From: an uncultured Paenibacillaceae bacterium
GTDB taxonomy: Bacteria > Bacillota > Bacilli > Paenibacillales > DA-C8
Direction: 5' to 3'
DNA: 54,275 nucleotides
Assembly (NCBI GenBank): GCA_937957685.1
Contig: CALGAO010000077.1
Location: 1-54,275 of the forward strand
Part shown: positions 33,214 to 43,118 of the stretch, one piece after another
How the letters are laid out: each line of letters starts with the position of its first letter
Numbering within the stretch: position 1 is the stretch's first letter
The notes under the pieces: model-generated
The model's input: the letters and a program-made list of their open reading frames with translations, nothing else
Databases searched by the model: none
Told to the model about the DNA's origin: nothing
Program-made: the position numbers and the translations under genes

Positions 33214-35319
33214 TTATATATTGGACAGAAAATCGATCAGCCGATCCAGCAGCGACTTCTTTCGAGCCGGCTGCGCCTTCTGCGCGCCCGATCCCGGCGA
33301 TACCTGCGGCCTGGTTCCGGCCTGGGGTGGAGTGCGGGGACCCGCGTTCGGCTTGCGGACGGTCGCACCCGTCCCGGTTGGACCCGTTGGTCCCCATGGT
33401 CCCTTCGTACCCGTCGGTCCTGCAGGGCGCGCATTCGTGGTCGGTCCCGTGCTCCCTCCCGTTCGCGGACGCGTTCCCGCCTGCGTCGTTCCACCCAGCT
33501 TCGGCTGGGCGTTGCCGGGATAGGCTGCCGTCGTTCCTGCGGCGGCCGCCTGCATGCGCTGCAGACGCTGCAGACGATTGCGCTGGAAGCATTCCTCGCA
33601 GATGAACGGCTTGCCGGCCTGCTCCAGCTTCTGCTTGTGGTTAATGTGGACCTGCTTCTCCTGACCGCATTTGGAGCAGGTCATCATGACGGCCTTGCCT
33701 TCCGGAATCTTGTGGCTCATCGGGAAGAGCTCGTCGCTCGACCACTGCTTGACGATGCTGTAATGGTATTGCTGGATCAGGAATTTGAGCTCGGATACGG
33801 ATACCCGCTCATTTTCCTTGAACGTCTTGTACAGGGCTTCCTTCACCTTGTAGGTCAGATGGCTCCAGATGAAGCGCCACGGCCCGTCCGGCGCCTTGCC
33901 CGTCGAATCGTCTCCGAACGGATACGGGAAGTCCATCTTGCGGATGTTGTCCTCCGGCGTTCCTCCGCCCTGCTGCGAGTATGGCGGCTTGCCCGGCAGC
34001 AGGGTCATGAAGATCAGCGTCGCCACCGCGAAGTACTCATGCTCGAAGGTGCGCAGGAACGTGCCGAAGTTCTTGCCCTGGATCTCGGGAGCGGTGAAGT
34101 TGACCGTGCCGACGGGACAAGGATAATTCTCGATCTGATAGCTGTCCGTATCGACGAAGTAGACCTCCCGGTCATTCTTTATCAGGATATTCATCGGGTT
34201 GATGTCGCCGATGATGATGTTCCGCTCATGCAGATATTCGATCTGCGAGAGCATCGTATGGCACAGCTTGACCAGATTGGCCCGGGTCCAGTCCGGGAAA
34301 TTCTTGAGCAGCACCGGCTTGGCGAACAGGCAGGTCTGCATCGGCTTGCCTTCGGCCGCATCCATCAGATAGCCGACGAATTCGCCATACTGATTGGTTA
34401 CGATATCTCTCGGCCAGCAGATGCCCTTCCGTTCCACCGGCACCGTGAGCATCAGCTTCAGCTTCTCGCATCTCGCATGCGTGAGCTTCTCTTTCTTGTA
34501 GATCTTGCAGACGAGTCCGGTGTCCGTTCGGTAGATGTCGCCCTCGCCGCCGCGTCCGATCGGCTCGCCGAGCCGGACCTGGCCGTACCTGGCGGAGATC
34601 ACCGCGTCCCCCTCTCCAGGCAGATGACGGCATGACATCAGTTCATTGCCGCCGGATTCGACATGCGTGCCGAGTCGGAACCTGATGATCGGCTTGTCGT
34701 CCTCGGCTGTCTGCTCGTCGTCCACGCCCAGCTCCGCATGCGGTTTCTTAACATGAGGCGATTGGCCGGCGTCGTCCCCTTGCCTGGCCTCGCGGTGGCG
34801 TCCATGGCGGGGCGCAGCGGCAGGTGCGGCTTGCGTGCCGGAGCCGTCGTCGAAGCGCCATTCCGACAGTTGACCGTGCATATTGACGCGGAATACGCGG
34901 ATCGGTTGACCGCTTACCGCGCGTTGATGGTTCAGATTGTATACATCCGTCGCCAGCCCCTTGTCCTGCGTGATCAGCGCCAGCTGATAGCGGACCCGGA
35001 ACTGCTGGAACACATAGAGGATCGTCTGGTCGGTGAACGGATCGTTCTGCGAGCCGAACACCTGGACGAGCCCTTCGTCTATGTACTTCTGCAGGATGGA
35101 GGCTGCCGTGCGCGAGCGCGTGCGCTTCTCCTGATCCTCGTGATTCAGAAACTTCTTCACTTCCTCGAGCACCTTGCCCGGCAGCACGAGCTTCTGTCCC
35201 GTGCTTCTGAGCGCCTGCTCCATCGGCCCGTGGAAAAAGGCTTCCGACGGAGGGAACATCCATGAGCTCGTATCGACAAACACCTTGTGCTTCAGCAGGA
35301 TCGCGTTCAGATCGATCAT
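33214..35319 (-). CDS. PIN domain-Ser/Thr kinase-zinc ribbon fusion protein
   Basis: The 701-residue protein has four parts. Residues 10-150 form a PIN-like nuclease domain with all expected acidic positions: Asp16 (VFVDTSSW), Glu52/53 (LEEVKKF), Asp97 (FTDQTI) and Asp119/125 (ITQDKGLATD). A polar linker (about 155-205) leads to a YegI-type kinase (about 245-520) with glycine loop GRGGEGDIY (255-263), Lys272, catalytic Asp372 and Asn377 in GDINPMNILI, a DTD in place of DFG (390-392) and APE (410-412). A zinc ribbon follows (CSKC 548-551, CEEC 574-577). A Pro/Thr/Gly-rich, collagen-like low-complexity tail ends in a basic helix. Its start overlaps the upstream gene by four bases. The kinase matches the TerY-P2/YegI type; the attached PIN domain is unusual. 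Confidence 0.85.
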   Translation of the reverse strand: MIDLNAILLKHKVFVDTSSWMFPPSEAFFHGPMEQALRSTGQKLVLPGKVLEEVKKFLNHEDQEKRTRSRTAASILQKYIDEGLVQVFGSQNDPFTDQTILYVFQQFRVRYQLALITQDKGLATDVYNLNHQRAVSGQPIRVFRVNMHGQLSEWRFDDGSGTQAAPAAAPRHGRHREARQGDDAGQSPHVKKPHAELGVDDEQTAEDDKPIIRFRLGTHVESGGNELMSCRHLPGEGDAVISARYGQVRLGEPIGRGGEGDIYRTDTGLVCKIYKKEKLTHARCEKLKLMLTVPVERKGICWPRDIVTNQYGEFVGYLMDAAEGKPMQTCLFAKPVLLKNFPDWTRANLVKLCHTMLSQIEYLHERNIIIGDINPMNILIKNDREVYFVDTDSYQIENYPCPVGTVNFTAPEIQGKNFGTFLRTFEHEYFAVATLIFMTLLPGKPPYSQQGGGTPEDNIRKMDFPYPFGDDSTGKAPDGPWRFIWSHLTYKVKEALYKTFKENERVSVSELKFLIQQYHYSIVKQWSSDELFPMSHKIPEGKAVMMTCSKCGQEKQVHINHKQKLEQAGKPFICEECFQRNRLQRLQRMQAAAAGTTAAYPGNAQPKLGGTTQAGTRPRTGGSTGPTTNARPAGPTGTKGPWGPTGPTGTGATVRKPNAGPRTPPQAGTRPQVSPGSGAQKAQPARKKSLLDRLIDFLSNI

Positions 35320-36743
35320 CGGCCCACCCCCTCCCCGGCGGTGTGAGCCAGTTGATGCTCCGCGTCCCGCACATGATCCTCCGCTGCGAACAGCAGCCTG
35401 AGCAGCTTCTTCGATGAAGCGGGAGCCGCCGCATGCAGCTCCATCGTCGCCTCGATCGCCTGCTCGACATGCCTGAGGCCCGTCTGCAGGGACCGGATCG
35501 CCGCGGCAGGCACAGAGCGTTCAGCCCTGGCGGCATGCCCGTCCCCGTTCGATACCGGCGCCACCGCCATGTCCGCATCGATGTCATGCCAGTCCGCAGG
35601 CACTTCGATATCATCGATAACCGTTATGTACGTTTCTTCCGATTCCGCTTCCCTTGCGTGTGCGACATCGACAACCGGACCGGGCTCGCCAGCTTCCGGT
35701 TTAGTAGTGCCGACAGCAGCTATAGCCGATTCATGGACAGCTGCCGCCTGAGCACCAGCTTCAGCTTCTGCCGCGCCTTCATCTTCCGCCTCGACCCGTG
35801 CTGCGAACTTGACGCCCGCATCCGCTTCGCACGATCCGTCCGCCGTCATGGTCCGCGCGACCGTTTCCGCTCCAACCACGACGCCTGCTGACCGATCCTG
35901 CGCACACGCTTCTGCCGATTCGGCTGCGTTCGTTTCCGCTTCGCCCGATCTGTCCGCCGTCATGGTCCGCGCGGCCGCTTCCGTTCCAACCACGTCTCCT
36001 GCTGACCGATCCTGCGCACACGCTTCTACTAATACGGCTGCGTTCGCTTCAACTTCGCCCGATCCGTCCGCCGTCGTGGCCCGCGCGCCCGTTACCGCTC
36101 CAACGACGCCGCTTGCTGACAGCACCTGCGCACCCGCTTCAGCCGCCGCTTCTCCTGCCGTCTCGACCTCAGCTGCATCATCCGCGCCTGTCGCCGCCCT
36201 GGCGTCCGCATCCGTCTCTTCCTTGCCGGCCGCTTGCTCCCCTGCGCCTGTCTCCATGCCTGCGCCGGATGTCCTCCTATCCGCCGCATCATCCGAAGCC
36301 AGCGCAGCTTCGGCCGAAGCCAATCCATCATCCAACCCCGCTTTCCTGACTAACTGTGCCCGAGTTCCGGCCTCTTCCTCTGTCTTGCCTCTCACATCCG
36401 CGAAGAAATGCAGGAAGTCCAGCACCCCCTTGCGGCTCCAGCCGCCTGCTTCTCCGGTCAGCCTCTGCATCGGATAACCGAAGAGCAGCTCCTCACCGTC
36501 GTATACCGCGATGAGCTCGTCCAGCTCAAAGGACTTCGGCCTCGGAATCGTGAACATCGCGATCTCTTCCTGAAGGCCAGCCCGTTTCTTCAGATGCGAG
36601 AACCAGCGTCTGACCTGATCAACCCCAACCGCAGGCTGTCCGGCATGATCCCATGCACTCCTGCTGTAAGCTGTTTGCTCATTCTCGACACACTTCTCGC
36701 TTGCCAACCACTCTTCCGTCACTTGCAGCCATGTTTGTATCAT
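35316..36743 (-). CDS. Repeat-rich protein opening the kinase operon, function unknown
   Basis: About 475 residues from the ATG at 36743, chosen for the GGGGAGGA site upstream; the frame is open to 36779. Three parts are seen: a conserved-looking N-terminal domain of about 120 residues (TWLQVTEEWLASEKC, FELDELIAVYDGEELLFGYP, GVLDFLHFFADVRG); a long Ala/Glu/Gly-rich acidic region with three 38-residue repeats (core ACAQDRSAGxVVG...RTMTADxSGE); and a C-terminal helical segment (LQTGLRHVEQAIEATMELHA, then LLRLLFAAEDHVRDAEHQL). No family is recognised. It overlaps the PIN-kinase gene (ATGA) and is likely a scaffold or substrate of the kinase; that role is inferred from position only. Confidence 0.7.
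   Translation of the reverse strand: MIQTWLQVTEEWLASEKCVENEQTAYSRSAWDHAGQPAVGVDQVRRWFSHLKKRAGLQEEIAMFTIPRPKSFELDELIAVYDGEELLFGYPMQRLTGEAGGWSRKGVLDFLHFFADVRGKTEEEAGTRAQLVRKAGLDDGLASAEAALASDDAADRRTSGAGMETGAGEQAAGKEETDADARAATGADDAAEVETAGEAAAEAGAQVLSASGVVGAVTGARATTADGSGEVEANAAVLVEACAQDRSAGDVVGTEAAARTMTADRSGEAETNAAESAEACAQDRSAGVVVGAETVARTMTADGSCEADAGVKFAARVEAEDEGAAEAEAGAQAAAVHESAIAAVGTTKPEAGEPGPVVDVAHAREAESEETYITVIDDIEVPADWHDIDADMAVAPVSNGDGHAARAERSVPAAAIRSLQTGLRHVEQAIEATMELHAAAPASSKKLLRLLFAAEDHVRDAEHQLAHTAGEGVGR
35796..36137. repeat. Three 114-bp in-frame tandem repeats
   Basis: Within the operon's first gene a 114-bp unit (38 codons) occurs three times. Identical 27-base stretches begin at 35887 and 36001; the third copy is more diverged. 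The period keeps the reading frame, so length variation between strains would not break the protein. Confidence 0.85.
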
Positions 36744-36848
36744 CCGCGCTTGTCCTCCCCAAACTGCAATTACTGCCATAGCCTACAGCATGCGGTCCAG
36801 TCGATTCTATTCGATTCGCTTCATATACCAGCTCTTTTCAATATTACG

Positions 36849-36877
36849 ATTATCTCAGATATGACGTTTCGTGTCGA
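36849..36877 (-). promoter_or_regulatory. Probable promoter of the phospho-signalling operon
   Basis: TCGACA (36872-36877) and GATAAT (36849-36854) are separated by 17 bases on the minus strand, about 105 bases before the ATG at 36743. Each hexamer differs from sigma-A consensus at one position. Confidence 0.6.
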
Positions 36878-36879
36878 TT

Positions 36880-37219
36880 GCTATTCTATCAATTGGTATT
36901 TATATCAATCGATTTTATAGAAATAGAACGTTAATTTATCTTTATTGGTCGATTTGTCCTGCTACCGACTGCCATTTCTAGTCGTTTCATTTCGCAATTG
37001 ATCGACATGCTTTCAGTATATTGGAATCCGCTTCCTTTATTAAAAGGAAAATATCACATAAATGTAGAATAATATACGTTACCTGCGTCTTCGGGCGGTT
37101 TTCGTCTGAAAAAAAAAGGGAGTGAACAGGCAATCGGACTAATGTGAATATGCGAACGAACACCGTGCCTGGAAATCCATGCAGGTCCATGAACACAATA
37201 AAGAATGGAGAGGTAAATC
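36880..37219. other. AT-rich divergent intergenic region
   Basis: This separates the minus-strand kinase operon from the plus-strand stalk-domain gene. It is markedly AT-rich compared with its surroundings. A GGAGAGGT site lies before the GTG at 37220. A CTTCGGGCGGTTTTCGTCTG stretch followed by nine A residues near 37090-37120 may be a leader hairpin, but no clear sigma-A pair for the plus-strand gene was found. Confidence 0.4.
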
Positions 37220-38230
37220 GTGAAAAAAACATCCATCGTACTCATCATCGCGCTCATCGGATCATTGCTGGCATCGATGCCGACATTCGCCGCAACGGAA
37301 GATGCGCAATTGACCAACCCGTACAGCTATGAGTTTGATTATGAAGGCTATCATTATGCGATCCGTTTCGATCAATTTGCCGACAAGATTGAGAGGGTGT
37401 TCGGCGACGATTGGGAGATTTACCAGCGAAGGGTAGTGGATGTTCCGGTGCTCAAGACGCCTGCTGTCAAGGAAGTGAATTCCTGGAAATTCAGCCCCCT
37501 GAAATATCGCGTTGAAACCAACAATCCGGATGCCCGTTACGTCATTGTTCAATTCGCCAGCGCATACGGCGGCCAGCTGGGTATTCAGGAATCCCTGGAG
37601 CTCCTGGATGGTCAGGTGGAGTACACCTATGATATGAACAGCATGTACCCGGAAAACGAGATTTTCCTGGTCGACTTGTATGTTTACGATGAAGACTATG
37701 AGCTGATCGTTTATGCTTACAACATGTACATCATGTTTGACAGCTTCAAGCATTCGGAGATGTTGGCGGAGAACAAGCCTCAGGCGGCGGCAACCGCCAC
37801 GGCCCAGCCGAACAGCTCCAAAATCTATGTGGATGGCGAGGAAGTCCAATTCCAGGCCTACACGATCAACGGCAACAATTACTTCAAGCTCCGCGATCTG
37901 GCGTATATCCTGAATGATACGGCGAGCAGCTTCTCGGTCGAATGGGATGGCAAGAACAACGCCATCAGCATCACGACAGATGAAGAGTATGTGCCGGTAG
38001 GCGGCGAGATGACGATCTCGAACAATACGGCGCCGCAGAAGGCCACGCTCTCCACATCCACGATCTATTTCAATGGAGAGCCGGTCCAGGTTACGGCCTA
38101 CACGATCAACGGCAACAACTATGTCAAGCTCCGCGATATCGCCGCGATGGTCGATTTTGACGTATTCTATGACCCGACCGACAAGGCCATCCATATCGAT
38201 CCATGGTATTTCTACAGGCCGGATTTTTAA
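37220..38230 (+). CDS. Secreted protein with two stalk-type (copper amine oxidase N-like) domains
   Basis: The 336-residue protein has a signal peptide (SIVLIIALIGSLLASMPTFA, cleavage near ATFA/ATED) and no lipobox. Residues about 30-185 form a unique beta-rich domain with many Tyr, Asp and Glu. Two repeats follow, each shaped like the copper-amine-oxidase N-terminal stalk domain common in Paenibacillus surface proteins: KIYVDGEEVQFQAYTINGNN plus YFKLRDLAYIL (about 198-245), and TIYFNGEPVQVTAYTINGNN plus YVKLRDIAAMV (about 278-325). It is secreted and probably associates with the cell wall; the specific role is unknown. It has its own terminator and is not part of the guaA unit. Confidence 0.8.
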   Translation: MKKTSIVLIIALIGSLLASMPTFAATEDAQLTNPYSYEFDYEGYHYAIRFDQFADKIERVFGDDWEIYQRRVVDVPVLKTPAVKEVNSWKFSPLKYRVETNNPDARYVIVQFASAYGGQLGIQESLELLDGQVEYTYDMNSMYPENEIFLVDLYVYDEDYELIVYAYNMYIMFDSFKHSEMLAENKPQAAATATAQPNSSKIYVDGEEVQFQAYTINGNNYFKLRDLAYILNDTASSFSVEWDGKNNAISITTDEEYVPVGGEMTISNNTAPQKATLSTSTIYFNGEPVQVTAYTINGNNYVKLRDIAAMVDFDVFYDPTDKAIHIDPWYFYRPDF

Positions 38231-38248
38231 TGAATGAGGAATCCGGAC

Positions 38249-38282
38249 AAGCCCCCGAACAGCTCCTGTCCGGGGGCTTTTT
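38249..38282 (+). terminator. Terminator of the stalk-domain gene
   Basis: AAGCCCCCG and CGGGGGCTT form a 9-bp perfect stem, with an inner CAG/CTG pairing in the loop, followed by TTTTTG. It starts 18 bases after the stop codon. Confidence 0.92.
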
Positions 38283-38301
38283 GATTAGCTGGGTGCCTCA
38301 A

Positions 38302-38326
38302 TAAAAAAGGTGCCGACATGGCACCT
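38302..38326 (-). terminator. Terminator of guaA
   Basis: On the minus strand AGGTGCC and GGCACCT form a 7-bp stem around a 5-base loop, followed by TTTTTTATT, 25 bases after the guaA stop. It faces the plus-strand terminator at 38249-38282. Confidence 0.85.
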
Positions 38327-38351
38327 GTCGATGCATATGCAATTGCTCGAC

Positions 38352-39890
<1,539 letters not shown>

Positions 39891-39946
39891 TTGCGTCCTC
39901 CTGTATATGTACCTCCGCGTACAGAGGCTTGTCATCGAATGTCATC

Positions 39947-39976
39947 ATTATATAGAAAGCCGTTCACGAACGTCAA
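39947..39976 (-). promoter_or_regulatory. Sigma-A promoter of guaA
   Basis: TTGACG (39971-39976) and a perfect TATAAT (39947-39952) are separated by 18 bases on the minus strand, about 55 bases before the ATG at 39890. A CGTTCGTGAACG near-palindrome lies just after the -35 box, but it is not a PurBox pair. Confidence 0.8.
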
Positions 39977-40007
39977 GGAAGTGCGCCAAACGGGCGGTCC
40001 GCGGCCC

Positions 40008-40318
40008 GGGATGTGGTCCCGGGTACCGTCTGGGTGGCCATTATGTGGTGTAACACGGGACGTGGCCCGGTTCACCGATTGGGAGACCTTAGGGACAGGC
40101 AGACGGGCCCGGGAGGCCGCCAGGACGAGCCGGATTGTAGCAGCCCGGCTCACCGTTTGGAATCAATCGCGGGATTCCGCTTGAGATGCCTCTCGGGATG
40201 TGGTACGGCCGCTTGAGATGCCTTTCGAGCCGCCCGGAACGTGGCCAGGCTCATCGCCTGGAGGCCTCATGGGCTCCGCCGTTCAGGACGCAGCCCGGCT
40301 CACCGATTGGGCGGCCTC
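40008..40318. repeat. Degenerate intergenic repeat field upstream of guaA
   Basis: At least five diverged copies of a roughly 33-base motif (core CCCGGNTCACCGATTGGG, often preceded by GGACGTGG and followed by GGCC) lie at about 40008-40040, 40056-40088, 40135-40164, 40235-40268 and 40285-40318. A second motif, CCGCTTGAGATGCCT, occurs twice (about 40177 and 40209). No coding potential is convincing here. The spacing is irregular, so this looks like an old, decaying duplication zone. Confidence 0.6.
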
Positions 40319-40349
40319 CCTGGGCACACCGTCCGGGACGATCACCGCC

Positions 40350-43118
40350 TTATCCGATCGCCTCTCGCCACAGGCGGCTCATGCGCCCGCGCGAGATGCG
40401 TTCCGGCAGCCGCTCATCGTAGCGGATCGCTTCGTACAGCAGCGCCAGCTCCACGAGCGCTTCCCGCTGCCCGTCCCTCCGCAGCTCCAGCGACTGGACA
40501 TACTCGCGCAGCGTCTGCCCCGGCTGGATCGGCCCATACTTGCGGATGATGCGTTGCCACATCAGCTCGAGCATGAGGGCTGTTCCGCCGCGCCGCTCCA
40601 TCTGGCTGATGCGCCGTTCGAGGCGCATGTAGCTGAGCCTGTGCCGCAGCAGCATGTACAGGATGACGATCAGCGCGATGACCGCGGCCGCTGCTGTCCC
40701 TCCGATCACCGCCTCTGACCAGGGGACGGACATGAACCTTTCCTTCCAGGCTGTCCATTTCATCTCCAACCAGGCCAGCCAGTCTCCATCCATCTGCTCC
40801 ACCTCCTTCATCGTTTCTGAGGCCAGGATCCATGCGGGACCCTTCCACCATACCCCACCGGACGACATGCCGTCCGAATCTGGTGACTTCGCTGCCAGAA
40901 CGACGGAAGCTGATTCGAGACTTCCCGCATACGAAGGGGTGGGCTCGAAGGCGACCCAGCCGATTCCCGGGATATAGGCCTCCACCCAGGAATGAGCATG
41001 AAGCGCGCGCACGTCGCTCCATACATGGCCGGCTTCATCCACCTGCACTTCTCCCGGCGCGAAGCCTTTGACCCAGCGGGACGGAATGCCGTTCATGCGC
41101 AGCAGCACCGCCATCGCCGTCGAGAAATGGTCGCAATATCCGGTCCGCTGCTCGAACAGGAAATGCTCGACGAACTCGCTGTCCTCTCCCGGCTTGTCGT
41201 TGGCGTTCAGATCATATGTGTAAGTTGTGCGAAGATAGGCAGCGATCGCCCGCGCCTTGTCCAGGTCCGTCTCCGCCCAGGCGGTCAGCTGTGCGGCCAG
41301 TTCATAGACCCGTTCGCCCATTTCCGGCAACTGCAAATAGCGCAAGCGTTCTTCCTCCGTCAGACCGCTGGTGGTTCCGCGTTCAACTGCGGTCCGATAG
41401 GCTTCGTCGATCAGCGGCGCATCCAGACTGTCGTGCGTTCCTTCCTCCGCCGTCAGGCTGCTGGTGATTCCGCGTTCAACTGCTGCCCGGTAGGCTTCGT
41501 CGATCAGCGGCGCATCCAGGCTGTCATGCGGAACGGGAACCACCGTGATCCGATAGGATCCGAGCACCGCTTCTCCTGCGTCCACCATGTAACGCCGGGA
41601 TTTCGCATCCTGCAGAGGCGGATGAAGCTGCGGGTCCAGGAGTCTGCCGTCGCTGGCGGCAAGCTCCGCGACATCCGTGATCGTCCCGCCCGCGAACAGC
41701 GTCCCCTGCAGGAACATGGCAGCGGTGCTGTCCAGATGAACCTCCTGCTCGATCGGCGTCATGGACAGGAACGATTCGATCGTCAGCTCGTCGTCCATCG
41801 CTTGCGTCGACCCATCTGACGAGTCGCCGGACCCGGCGGGCGAATCATGCCAGCCAGCTCCGTCGTAGTACGACTTCGTCTCTCCGCGCCAATAGGTCAG
41901 TTTGCCGGATCGCGCCGTGAAGATCGGGAAGTTCGCCGGGATGACGCTGCCGCCCAGCTCGTAATCGCCGGACGAATAGCCGCTCAGCGAGAGGTTCGCG
42001 AAGCCGGACCAATCCCGATCAGCCGGGATGGACCATCTCCCGTTCGTCCATCTCGCCACATCCTGGGCGAACTCCAGCGCATTCCAGCTGAGCCGCTGCG
42101 ACAGCCTCGGCTCGTCCTCCGCCGCCAGCCATCCTGTGGCCAGCGCTGCTAACGCGATGCATATCGCCCCCGCGTATCCAGCAGCACTCCTCGCAGCTGC
42201 GCCGGCCTTGGCGAACAGGCCTGTCGTGCCGCCGGAGCTGTCCCTCATCCATGCGGCATCTCCAACAGCAGTCTGGTTCCTTGCCTGGTTTGGGGTAACT
42301 TCCTCCGCCGACGGATCCCGCACAGCATCATCCAGTCTAGTGGTTGCTGACATTTCGAAACCAAGGATCGATCGCCAGCGCACAGGCGCAAGCAGCACGA
42401 TCATCAGCAACCCCGCAGCAAGGCTGAGAATGATGCCAGACGTGGTCGGGAGGCCAAAGACGATCTGCAACCCGGCCAGATAGCCGATCGTAGCAGCGAC
42501 GAACCAGCCAACATACTGGCGGCGCACCACGATGTAATGCAGGGAGTAAATCACCAGAGCCATGCCGATGAGCAGGAGCAGCGTCCGATTTTCACCGCTT
42601 ATAGCTGTCGTATGGCTTCTCGCCACCGCTTCAAGATCCCGCACGGTAACCGCGATGTATGTCTCCCACCAGGAGGGTTCATACAGATAGCTGTCATAGA
42701 AAAAAACACTGATCACCAGGAGCGCCACAGCGAGCTTCAACGGCCACAGAAGCAAGCCATGGATGCGCAGATAATCCAGCGCCACGAAGCCGAACAGGGC
42801 GAGCTGGAAGGGCTCCAGCATATAAACCTGCGTGATCGCCGAGGCTTGCTGCATCGGCCGCAACCATTCCACGAGCAGGATGAACAGCAGCAGCGAGGCA
42901 ATCCCCATCGTCAGCCATGGGTAATCTTCGGGGTCTGCAGGTTTGCGGGATCGAACATTCTGCGGCTGAGTGTCCCGCTGACCGCCCTGATCAAGTCGAT
43001 CAGTCTGCTGTGAACCGGGAAGATGGCCGGACTCCGGGTGGACCACGGTGAGGTCGCGATGCTCGATGGCCGAATCCCGCCATGGGGCAACCCGCATAGC
43101 TTTGTCAGAGTCAGCCAT
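40350..43118 (-). CDS. Membrane-bound transglutaminase-like protein (YebA/TgpA type)
   Basis: About 922 residues from the ATG at 43118, with GGGAGGTG nine bases upstream; a GTG at 43130 would sit inside that site. After a polar start there are six membrane helices (about residues 65-250), an extracellular region and a transglutaminase-like core with the catalytic Cys in RTGYCDHFSTAMAVLLR and His in ALHAHSWVEAYIPGIGWVAFEPTP. One more membrane helix and a cytoplasmic DUF4129-like tail follow. It resembles B. subtilis YebA. The gene forms an operon with moxR and DUF58 and overlaps DUF58 by eight bases. A 31-residue tandem duplication lies upstream of the core. Its substrate is unknown. Confidence 0.88.
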   Translation of the reverse strand: MADSDKAMRVAPWRDSAIEHRDLTVVHPESGHLPGSQQTDRLDQGGQRDTQPQNVRSRKPADPEDYPWLTMGIASLLLFILLVEWLRPMQQASAITQVYMLEPFQLALFGFVALDYLRIHGLLLWPLKLAVALLVISVFFYDSYLYEPSWWETYIAVTVRDLEAVARSHTTAISGENRTLLLLIGMALVIYSLHYIVVRRQYVGWFVAATIGYLAGLQIVFGLPTTSGIILSLAAGLLMIVLLAPVRWRSILGFEMSATTRLDDAVRDPSAEEVTPNQARNQTAVGDAAWMRDSSGGTTGLFAKAGAAARSAAGYAGAICIALAALATGWLAAEDEPRLSQRLSWNALEFAQDVARWTNGRWSIPADRDWSGFANLSLSGYSSGDYELGGSVIPANFPIFTARSGKLTYWRGETKSYYDGAGWHDSPAGSGDSSDGSTQAMDDELTIESFLSMTPIEQEVHLDSTAAMFLQGTLFAGGTITDVAELAASDGRLLDPQLHPPLQDAKSRRYMVDAGEAVLGSYRITVVPVPHDSLDAPLIDEAYRAAVERGITSSLTAEEGTHDSLDAPLIDEAYRTAVERGTTSGLTEEERLRYLQLPEMGERVYELAAQLTAWAETDLDKARAIAAYLRTTYTYDLNANDKPGEDSEFVEHFLFEQRTGYCDHFSTAMAVLLRMNGIPSRWVKGFAPGEVQVDEAGHVWSDVRALHAHSWVEAYIPGIGWVAFEPTPSYAGSLESASVVLAAKSPDSDGMSSGGVWWKGPAWILASETMKEVEQMDGDWLAWLEMKWTAWKERFMSVPWSEAVIGGTAAAAVIALIVILYMLLRHRLSYMRLERRISQMERRGGTALMLELMWQRIIRKYGPIQPGQTLREYVQSLELRRDGQREALVELALLYEAIRYDERLPERISRGRMSRLWREAIG
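41358..41528. repeat. 93-bp in-frame tandem duplication in the transglutaminase gene
   Basis: Two copies with an offset of exactly 93 bases (41358-41435 and 41451-41528) encode HDSLDAPLIDEAYRAAVERG and HDSLDAPLIDEAYRTAVERG. Only a handful of substitutions separate them, so the duplication looks recent. Confidence 0.9.
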
